In this document: piece by piece, positions 1 to 7,100 of the stretch | Position numbering within the stretch: position 1 is the stretch's first letter | How the letters are laid out: each line of letters begins with the position of its first letter | Assembly (NCBI GenBank): GCA_019419645.1 | Contig: DXZN01000028.1 | Span: 13,339-23,545 of the forward strand | Direction: 5' to 3' | Length of the DNA: 10,207 bases | From: Collinsella sp. | Lineage (GTDB): Bacteria > Actinomycetota > Coriobacteriia > Coriobacteriales > Coriobacteriaceae | The notes under the pieces: model-generated | What the model saw: only the letters and a program-made list of their open reading frames with translations | Databases searched by the model: none | What the model was told of the DNA's origin: nothing | Made by a program: the position numbers and the translations under genes

Positions 1-2379
1 GTATGCCGTCTTCGCGGCGGCGGTGCCGGACTTGGCCTTCTCGTACTCGCCCTTGGCGGTGTTCACGTTCGTGTCGGCCGCGGTATAGGCGTCTTGTGCG
101 TCTTTCTGATTATTGAGAGCAGCGAGATATGCCGTATCGGCCGTGCCCAGCGTCTTCTGCGCCTCGGCGAGCTTGCTCTGGAGCTCCTTGAGTTGCGCCT
201 TCTGCGCCTGCGTGCCGCCAGCGTTATAGGCAGAATCGATGTAGTCGTTGACGAGCTTCTTGAACTCGGAGACAGTGAAATCAGCCTGAGTGTCATCATC
301 GCTGTAATCGAATGCGGTTACCTCGGAATCGGTGTTCTTACCGCTACCGGTTGCGATACCGATAGCCACCGTAGCGGAATCGATAATGTTGAGATAGTGC
401 CCGCAGCCGTCTCCTCTTTCCTTACCGTTTTCATCTTTTGTGCCGGAATACACATCGCGATAGTTTTGGTAGATATAGTACGAATCATAGCGATGAGCCA
501 TGAGAGCTTTGCCAGCCTCGCTATCCGCACCGTACTTTTTAATCCAATTCTCGTAATTAACCTTCTCCTGAGTGTAGAGACCAGTATAGGGCCAACCGAG
601 TGTATCCTCGGTCTCGCCGCCGGTATATGCGCCGCCTCCGCCGGCAAGATTTTCACCGTTATCCCAGTAGCAGCCTGAGTGTCTCCAGATGTTCGATGAA
701 TATGATGCATTAAGGGCGGCTGCCACAGTCATGCGGAGGCTGACGCTGAGCGCCGACTGACCGTTCGCCTTGCGGAGGTTGTTCTGGGTGTCGAGATATG
801 TCAGGGCGTTGCGCATCTGCTCCAGGGAAAGCGGGTTGGTGTCGCGAGACATGTCCTGATCGACGTACTGGTCATACCATTCGGCCTTGTCATCGGCACC
901 GGTCAGCATCGATACGGCGTCCTGGGCGTTCTTCTTCTGCGTGGCTGTGAACTGGCTGCCGCCGATGATGTAGTTCATGAAGCCGAACATGCCCTGGCTG
1001 ATAACATTCTGGTCTACGGTCATGTTCGACTTGAGGTCGGCAATCTGCTGGTTAAGCTTCTCGACCTCGGCATTCGCGGTGTCGTATGCCTTCTTGGCGG
1101 TATCGGATTCAGCGCATGCCGTCTCCCACTCGCTGCGCTTCTGCTTGCGAACTTCGACAAGCTTATCGTACGCGGTCTTCTTGTCTGCTTCGGTCTGCTG
1201 CGCCTTCTCGTATGCGGCCTTGGCGGCGTCGCGCTCGCTGGCGGCGGCGTTGTACTCCTTGTTTGCCGCATCGTATGCAGACTTGGCAGATGCCACAGCA
1301 GCGTTGGCGGCGTTGGCCTTCTCCTGCGCGGCGGTGACGGTAGTCTGCGCAGCCTGCAGGTTCGCCTGTGCAGTGGCGTCTGCAGTCGTCGCGGCATCGA
1401 GCGCGGCCTGCGCGGTCGCGAGCTCGCTGGCGGCAGTGACCTTGGCAGCTTCGAGCGCGTTCAGATCGATACCCGTGCCCGAGGTCGCGGCATCAAGCGC
1501 GGCCTGCGCCTGGTCGAACTTCTGCTGGGCGTTGTCGCGCGCAGTGGTCGCAGCAGCGAGAGCAGCGGCAGTCTCCTGCTTCTTGGCCTGGGCGGAAGTC
1601 AGAGCGGTCTCAGTGTCCTTCTTTTCCTGCTGGGCGCTAGCCTCGGCAGCCTTGGCCTGGTCCAGATTGGCCTGTGCAGTAGCAACGGCCTTATTGGCAT
1701 CATCGAGCTTTGCCTGCGCGTCCCCGACAGCCTTCTTGGCAGTCTCGTACTCGTCCATACCCATGGCCTCGAGCTTGGCTTGGGCATCATCGAGGGCCTT
1801 CTTGGCCTCATCCTGCTTTGCCTTGGCGTCCTTGAGCGCCTGGGTCTTATCCTCGACACTCTTGTTGGCCTGTTCGAGCTGATCGTTCAGGTCGCCCAGC
1901 TTCTTCTGCTGCTGCTCGGTCTTTTCGACGGCGGCTTTGAGCTCGTCAATCTTCTCCTGGAGCGCGGCGACTTCTGCTGCGTTCTGCTCGATTTCGTTGT
2001 CGCTCACAGCCTGCGAGGCCTGATTCTTTTGCTGCTGTGCCTGCTTTTGAGACTGGCCCGCCGCGTCGGCCTTCTTCTGGGCGGCATCGTAGGCGGCCTG
2101 AGCGTCCTTGAGCTGCTTTGCCGACTCCTCGGCCAGCTGGGCAGCCGTCTTTACGACCGCTTGGTTACCGGCGGCAACGGTGTTCTCTACAGAACTACCC
2201 CCCCCCTGAACAGAATCGCCGTTATCGGTTGACGGTGCGGCGATTGCCGCCAGCGGCGACATAAGCGGCTGAACAATGAGGCCCGCCGTCAAAACGGTTG
2301 CGACGGCGCGGTTGGCAACGCCCTTGACGTTGACGGCCTTAGCCCGAGGCTCAAAGTGTTGTGGGCTGTAGTTTGCCAT
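1..2379 (-). CDS. Secreted coiled-coil protein with embedded CAP/SCP domain (5' part, 3' end off-window)
   Basis: The frame is open from an ATG at 2379 to the left edge: 793 codons, no internal stop, C-terminus missing. ATG is preceded by AGGGAG six bases upstream. Residues 1-47 look like a long signal peptide: polar start, hydrophobic 25-47, ending Ala-Ile-Ala-Ala-Pro. Residues about 70-453 are Ala/Lys/Gln/Glu/Asp-rich with regular heptads (units like AQAxLDAA), a long coiled coil. Residues about 515-695 resemble a CAP (SCP/PR-1) domain: His567-Ser-Gly, Gly575-Glu576-Asn577-Leu-Ala, and Gly660-His661-Tyr662; His567, Glu576 and His661 would be cavity residues of the family. Cys570 and Cys659 could form a disulfide. 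A second coiled coil begins near 725. CAP proteins are extracellular, so a cell-surface or secreted role is inferred; the ligand is unknown. A cell-wall anchor may lie off-window. No partner gene is adjacent. Confidence 0.88.
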   Translation of the reverse strand, partial: MANYSPQHFEPRAKAVNVKGVANRAVATVLTAGLIVQPLMSPLAAIAAPSTDNGDSVQGGGSSVENTVAAGNQAVVKTAAQLAEESAKQLKDAQAAYDAAQKKADAAGQSQKQAQQQKNQASQAVSDNEIEQNAAEVAALQEKIDELKAAVEKTEQQQKKLGDLNDQLEQANKSVEDKTQALKDAKAKQDEAKKALDDAQAKLEAMGMDEYETAKKAVGDAQAKLDDANKAVATAQANLDQAKAAEASAQQEKKDTETALTSAQAKKQETAAALAAATTARDNAQQKFDQAQAALDAATSGTGIDLNALEAAKVTAASELATAQAALDAATTADATAQANLQAAQTTVTAAQEKANAANAAVASAKSAYDAANKEYNAAASERDAAKAAYEKAQQTEADKKTAYDKLVEVRKQKRSEWETACAESDTAKKAYDTANAEVEKLNQQIADLKSNMTVDQNVISQGMFGFMNYIIGGSQFTATQKKNAQDAVSMLTGADDKAEWYDQYVDQDMSRDTNPLSLEQMRNALTYLDTQNNLRKANGQSALSVSLRMTVAAALNASYSSNIWRHSGCYWDNGENLAGGGGAYTGGETEDTLGWPYTGLYTQEKVNYENWIKKYGADSEAGKALMAHRYDSYYIYQNYRDVYSGTKDENGKERGDGCGHYLNIIDSATVAIGIATGSGKNTDSEVTAFDYSDDDTQADFTVSEFKKLVNDYIDSAYNAGGTQAQKAQLKELQSKLAEAQKTLGTADTAYLAALNNQKDAQDAYTAADTNVNTAKGEYEKAKSGTAAAKTAY
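2198..2206 (-). repeat. G9 homopolymer just after the signal peptide (possible phase switch)
   Basis: The coding strand has nine consecutive G covering codons 58-61 (Gln-Gly-Gly-Gly). With nine G the long reading frame is open. With eight G the frame reaches TAG after three further codons; with ten G the next codon is TAG. Any single-base slip therefore removes the whole coiled-coil/CAP protein. Poly-G tracts in surface-protein genes are classic slippage sites, but a tract this long can also be an assembly error point. Confidence 0.7.
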
Positions 2380-2444
2380 GGCTTTCTCCCTTTGACACGG
2401 ATGTATCCATACGCTTCAAACTGTAGGTGCCGATTTTTGAATTC

Positions 2445-2456
2445 TGTTGCGCAACA
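2445..2456. promoter_or_regulatory. 12-bp palindrome, possible operator
   Basis: TGTTGCGCAACA is perfectly self-complementary and lies about 65 bases upstream of the CAP-gene ATG. The ten bases TTGCGCAACA recur at 4063-4072 in the other long intergenic stretch. Position and symmetry suggest a binding site, but no regulator is identified. Confidence 0.3.
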
Positions 2457-2611
2457 TTGGTCACCAGCGGATTTTTTGAAACTCGCACTCTCGTGCTTCA
2501 CAATTTCGTCACACATGTAGGAGCTGGTGCATCATATTATTGCGGGATCAAATTGAACCTGTGATTTGCATTTGCTCCCGCGTCATCCGCCCTATCGGAT
2601 TCCGCATCCAA

Positions 2612-2640
2612 CAGACACCTCATCCGCCACGGTGTAGAGT
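2612..2640 (+). promoter_or_regulatory. Weak candidate promoter for the DUF389 gene
   Basis: CAGACA (2612-2617), a 17-base spacer and TAGAGT (2635-2640) each match four of six consensus bases. Transcription would start near 2647, giving a leader of about 40 bases. An ACGGGC/GCCCGT hairpin (2648-2669) follows in that leader, just before the SD site. Confidence 0.3.
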
Positions 2641-2686
2641 TAGGACAACGGGCGCGTTGCGCGGCCCGTGCCAGAACGAGGTGGAC

Positions 2687-3826
2687 ATGGAACTCGACAA
2701 GCAACAGATCAAGCGGCTGCGCGAACGCCATCACCGGCGCCACGGCATCCGCCCTGCCCATAGTGAGGCCATGGAGAACGCCACCCGCTTCCTAAAGCGC
2801 GCATTCAACATTCGCGAGGGACGCGCGCCCTATCACGTGATCCGCAAGCGTTTTGTAAACGGGGCGCGTCTGACTGGCTCCCACCTATGCATCCTCATCA
2901 TCGCCATGCTCATCGCAAGCATCGGCCTCGATATCGACTCGGACATCGCCATCGTGGGTGCCATGCTCATCTGCCCGCTCATGGGATCGGTCCTTGCCAT
3001 GGCATATGGCATCGCCACGCTCGACCGCGAGATTACCGTCGAAGCCATCGCCAGCCTTGCGCTGCAGATGGCCTTTTGCCTGGTCACGTCCACGTTGTAC
3101 TTTAAGCTCTCGCCCCTTGGCACCACCACAGCTGCCATCATCGACAATTCGACGCCGACTGTGTGGGACCTCGCTGTCGCGCTCGCCGGCGGCTTTGCGG
3201 GCGGCCTAGGCAACTCACGCGACCAGGAACCCGCCACGCTCATTGCCGGCGTAGCCGTGGCGACCGCGCTCATGCCGCCCCTGTGCGCGGCGGGTTACGG
3301 CATCGCCATCGCGAGCGGGTCGCTGTTCCTCTCGGCGCTCTACGAGTTTGGCATCAACGTCGTCTTTATCGCGCTGGCGGCCGAAGCCGTATTGCTTCTT
3401 TTACGTGTACCGCTCAAGCGTGACCTCAACGGCGACGGCATTGTGACTGCCGAGGAAAACGCTGAGGTCGACGAGCTATCGCGCAAGGTGCGCCGACGCA
3501 TCATCGTGGGTACGGTGATCTTTGCCATCCCCTGCATCGTTATGACCGCGGGATCCATTGGCTCGGCGCAGGCCGGCGTGCAGGACGGCTACGGCATCAC
3601 CGAGACCACGCGCGAGCTTGCGGCGGTGCTGCCAGGCTTTAAGGACTACACCGTCGCCGTCGAGACCTCGGCTACCGAAGGCGAGGAGGAGGGTATCGTC
3701 GAGCGCGAGATTGTCGCCCATGTGACAACGAGCGAGGCACTCGGGGAGCACGACCGTCGCGTTGCCCGCAAACTCATCGACCTCAACGTGCCCGAACTCG
3801 ATCGCGTGGAGTTCGATGTGCAGTGA
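2687..3826 (+). CDS. DUF389 family integral membrane protein
   Basis: A 379-residue protein. The ATG at 2687 is chosen because GAGG lies seven bases upstream and the sequence before it is not protein-like. After a basic cytosolic start (residues 1-60), about seven hydrophobic segments follow: roughly 65-81, 86-110, 119-139, 160-175, 184-207, 214-240 and 271-291. DUF389 hallmarks are the Ile-Val-Gly-Ala-Met-Leu-Ile-Cys-Pro-Leu-Met-Gly stretch (89-100), a Gly-rich helix (167-176) and Ala-Thr-Ala-Leu-Met-Pro-Pro-Leu (192-199). Residues 292-379 form an acidic soluble tail. A loop at 246-257 fits the EF-hand pattern DxNxDGxxxxxE and sits between two membrane segments. The family's function is not established; a transport or sensing role is only a guess. 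It appears monocistronic, convergent with the pseudogene that ends 15 bases later. No clear terminator follows. Confidence 0.9.
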   Translation: MELDKQQIKRLRERHHRRHGIRPAHSEAMENATRFLKRAFNIREGRAPYHVIRKRFVNGARLTGSHLCILIIAMLIASIGLDIDSDIAIVGAMLICPLMGSVLAMAYGIATLDREITVEAIASLALQMAFCLVTSTLYFKLSPLGTTTAAIIDNSTPTVWDLAVALAGGFAGGLGNSRDQEPATLIAGVAVATALMPPLCAAGYGIAIASGSLFLSALYEFGINVVFIALAAEAVLLLLRVPLKRDLNGDGIVTAEENAEVDELSRKVRRRIIVGTVIFAIPCIVMTAGSIGSAQAGVQDGYGITETTRELAAVLPGFKDYTVAVETSATEGEEEGIVEREIVAHVTTSEALGEHDRRVARKLIDLNVPELDRVEFDVQ

Positions 3827-3840
3827 TGTGGAGCGCGGCC

Positions 3841-4058
3841 CTACAGCTCGTACTTGTACACGCGGTAGATATACTTTTCGGCTTCCATCTCGTAGGTGGC
3901 GATGGGCAGTCCTCAGCGATCATCTCGTCGTTTGGCAGATAGGTCACGCTGTGCTGGCCTGCGTTGAGCGAAAAATCGCCTTGGGCCTGCAGTAACTTGT
4001 CCTCAAAGCCCGAACCGGCCCAAAAATCGGGCAAGCCCACGGAAGGGCTGTAGCAAGG
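3841..4058 (-). pseudogene. Frameshifted remnant of a gene tail, family not recognised
   Basis: On the minus strand a protein-like frame runs from after a TGA at 4059-4061 down to about 3911 (Phe-Trp-Ala-Gly-Ser-Gly-Phe-Glu-Asp, later Asp-Glu-Met-Ile-Ala-Glu). It continues in another frame from about 3909 (Leu-Pro-Ile-Ala-Thr-Tyr-Glu) to a TAG at 3841-3843, with a Tyr-rich end (IYRVYKYEL). The two halves join naturally if one base was lost near 3910-3911. There is no ATG and no SD site, and the upstream part is missing. I read it as the C-terminal remnant of a degraded gene, about 72 residues. A sequencing error could explain the frameshift but not the missing start. Confidence 0.6.
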
Positions 4059-4082
4059 TCATTTGCGCAACATATGTCCAGC

Positions 4083-4119
4083 AAAAACGGGTGGTAGCCG
4101 TACCGGCTACCACCCGTTT
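4083..4119 (-). terminator. Intrinsic terminator of the TetR-activase operon
   Basis: A perfect 15-bp stem (4085-4099 with 4105-4119), extendable by one G-C pair, closes a three-base loop. Read on the minus strand it is followed by five T. It starts 28 bases past the activase stop codon. The plus-strand side has only three T, so it mainly serves the minus strand. Confidence 0.9.
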
Positions 4120-4147
4120 GTCTCATATCCAGCCCAAAGCAGGCCAG

Positions 4148-7100
4148 CTACTTCTTAATGCCGCGTCCCAGGCGCTCAGCGACCGATGCCACGGCCTCCT
4201 CGCTGGTCGGTCCGCAGCTCACGCAGCCGTCGTGGGCACGCATCTGGCCGGTGACCTCGTCCATCGCGAGTGGCGCCACCTTCTCGAGCTTAAAGCCCTT
4301 GCCGGCGCGCATGTTTTCCTTGGCCACGCTGATCATGAGCTTAATGCGGTTGAGCTGGTTGACCTCGGACGCGCCGGGGTCGTAGTCCACCGCGACAATG
4401 TTGCTCTCAGGGTGCTGGCGGCGCAGCTCCTTGATCACAGCCTTACCCACCACGTGGTTGGGCAGGCACGCAAAGGGCTGCGTGCAGATGATGTTGGGCG
4501 CGCCATGGTCGATCAGGTCGAGCATCTCGGCCGTGAGCAGCCAGCCCTCGCCCATGTTGTTGCACACCGAAAGCACCGTGCGGGCCTTGTCGGCCATGGT
4601 GCCGATGCGCTCGGGAGCCTCAAAGCGGCGGGACTTTTCGAGCATCTCCTCCACCGGCGTACGCATCCAGTCCACGAGTTTGATGAGCGCCTGCATGCTA
4701 GCGCGCGCCGTGGCAGAGCTTCCCAGCTCGTCCTTCTGCAGCTCGGCGTTACTCATGGAGTACAGGAAGAAGTCGAGCAGGCCCGGCACCACGGCCTCGC
4801 AGCCCTCGCGCTCGATAACGTCGACCACGTGGTTGTTGGCCGTGGGATGGAACTTGACCAAGATCTCGCCGACCACGCCCACGCGCGGCTTGGTGCCCTC
4901 GCCCACGAGCGGCATGGAGTCGAACGCGCGGATGGCCTCGCGGCACAGCTTGGTGTAGTTATGCCTGTTGAACTTGGGCGCCAGCTTGCGGGCGCGCGCC
5001 ATGTACTCCTCGTAGAGCGCGTTGGCGGCACCGGGCGTTGCCTCGTACGGGCGGCAACGATAGAGCATCTGCATCATCACGTCGCCAAAGAGCACCGCGT
5101 AGACTGCCTGCTTAAGCAGCGCCGGCGTAATCTTAAAGCCGGGGTTGTCCTCGCCCAGCGCCACGGCCGAAAGCGAGATCACCGGAATCTCGGGGTGGCC
5201 GCTCTCGCGCAGGGCCTTGCGGATAAGCGCGATGTAGTTGGTAGCACGGCAGCCACCGCCGGTCTGGCTGATGACCACGGCTGTCTTGGACAGGTCGTAC
5301 CGACCGCTCTCGATGGCCTCCATGATCTGACCCGTCACCAGGATCGACGGATAGCAGATGTCGTTGTTCACATAGCGCAGACCGGCCTCGACGGCATCGT
5401 GGTCAGTCGAGGGCAGCAGCTCCAGGTTGTAGCCGGCACCGCGGAACACCTCTTTGACCAGGTCAAAGTGGATCGGTGCCATCTGCGGGCACAGGATGGT
5501 GTAACCCTCCTCGCGCATCTGCTCGGTAAAGGGCACCTTGGGCCACGCGGTCGAAGCACTCTCACGCTGCGCCTCGAACGTGTACTTGCGGCTCGCGAAT
5601 GCGGGAGCATCCATGGAGGGTGCCACCGGCGCGGCGTCGCCCTGCTCGTAGGCCTCGCCCGCTGCCGTAGCCTCGGCCAAGCGCTCGGCCTCCTGGTCCT
5701 TGAGCGCCGCCATGAGCGAGCGGATGCGGATGCGCGCAGCGCCCAGGTTGGACACCTCGTCGATCTTGAGCACGGTGTAGATCTTGCCGCTGGCCTCAAG
5801 GATTTCCTGCACCTGGTCGGTGGTCAGAGCGTCCAGGCCACAGCCGAAGGAATTGAGCTGGATCAGATCCAGGTCGTTGCGCATCGTCACAAAACGGGCG
5901 ACGGCATACAGGCGGCTGTGGTACATCCACTGGTCGACGACGCGAATCGGACGCTCAGGCTTTACCAGGTGCGCGAGCGAATCCTCGGTAAAGACCGCAA
6001 AGCCAAAGCTCGAGATAAGCTCGGGCAGGGCATGGTTGATCTCGGGGTCGTTATGGTAGGGGCGGCCGGCGAGCACAATGCCGTGGCCACCGTGGTCCTC
6101 GACCCACTTAAGAGCCTCCTCGCCCATGGTCTGGATGTCCTCATGGAAACGCGCATCGGCCTCAAAGGCAGCGTTGACAGCGGCATCGACCTCGGAGCGC
6201 GTGATCTTGGGCCCACGCACGCGACCGCGACCGGCTTGCGCATCGGCCACACGGTCGACGGCGAGCACCTGGTACAGACGGCGCTTGAGCTCGGTCTTGT
6301 CGTGATACGGCACGAACGGATACAGGAACTCGATGTTCTGCTCGCGGATCTCATCGATGTTGAGTGCCAACGCCGTGGGGTAGCTCATGACGATGGGGCA
6401 GTTGTAACAGTTGCCGGCGGTCGGGTCCTCCTTGCGCTCCCAACGCACGCACGGCATCCAGATGAAGTCGACATCGCGGTCGATAAGGTTCATCACGTGG
6501 CCGTGGCTCATCTTGGCCGGATAGCACACGCTCTCGGACGGCATGGACTCGATGCCCGCCTGGTAGGTCTTTTTGCTCGACTGGTCGGACAGCTGTACGC
6601 TAAAGCCCAGGCGCGTAAAGAACGCATGCCAGAAGGGGTAGTTCTCGTACATGTTGAGCGCGCGCGGGATGCCGACGGTACCACGCGGGGCCTCGTCGGG
6701 GCTCAGTACCTCGCGGTCAAAGAGCAGCTCGTTTTTCTTTTTGAAGAGGTTGGGGGCCTCGGTCTTTTGCTTTTTGTGGCCGGCACCCTTCTCGCAGCGG
6801 TTGCCGGTAATAAAGCGCCTGCCGCCGCCAAAGTCGTTGACGGTGAGCTGGCAGTTGTTGGAGCAACGGCCGCAGCGGACATGCTTTTGCGTCACGGTGA
6901 GGTGCGCGATGTCCTCGGCAGAAAGAATGGTCGAGGTGCCGTCGGCACCGGCGCGATCGCGGGCGAGCAGGGCCGCACCGTAGGCGCCCATGCAGCCGGC
7001 GATGTCGGGACGCACGGCATGAACGCCGGTGAGCTGCTCAAACGCACGCAGCGTGGCGTCGGACATAAAGGTGCCGCCCTGAACGATCACCTGACTGCCG

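Larger units (their letters stand above)
2380..2686. other. Divergent intergenic region between the CAP protein and the DUF389 gene
   Basis: These 307 bases separate two divergent genes. They hold the SD site of the minus-strand CAP gene (2386-2391), a perfect 12-bp palindrome TGTTGCGCAACA (2445-2456), a weak plus-strand promoter candidate and a leader hairpin for the DUF389 gene. I found no convincing -10/-35 pair for the CAP gene. The DUF389 frame stays open back to a TTG at 2540, but that stretch has no SD site and I read it as non-coding. Confidence 0.6.

Noticed and set aside
977..1882. Plus-strand open frame of 301 codons rich in Ala, Ser, Cys and Phe
   Set aside because: It is the antisense shadow of the repetitive coiled coil on the minus strand; there is no SD site and the composition mirrors the Ala/Lys heptads.
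2540..2686. N-terminal extension of the DUF389 protein from a TTG at 2540
   Set aside because: There is no SD site, the 49 extra residues are Cys/Pro/Arg-rich and unlike the family, and the ATG at 2687 has a good GAGG site.
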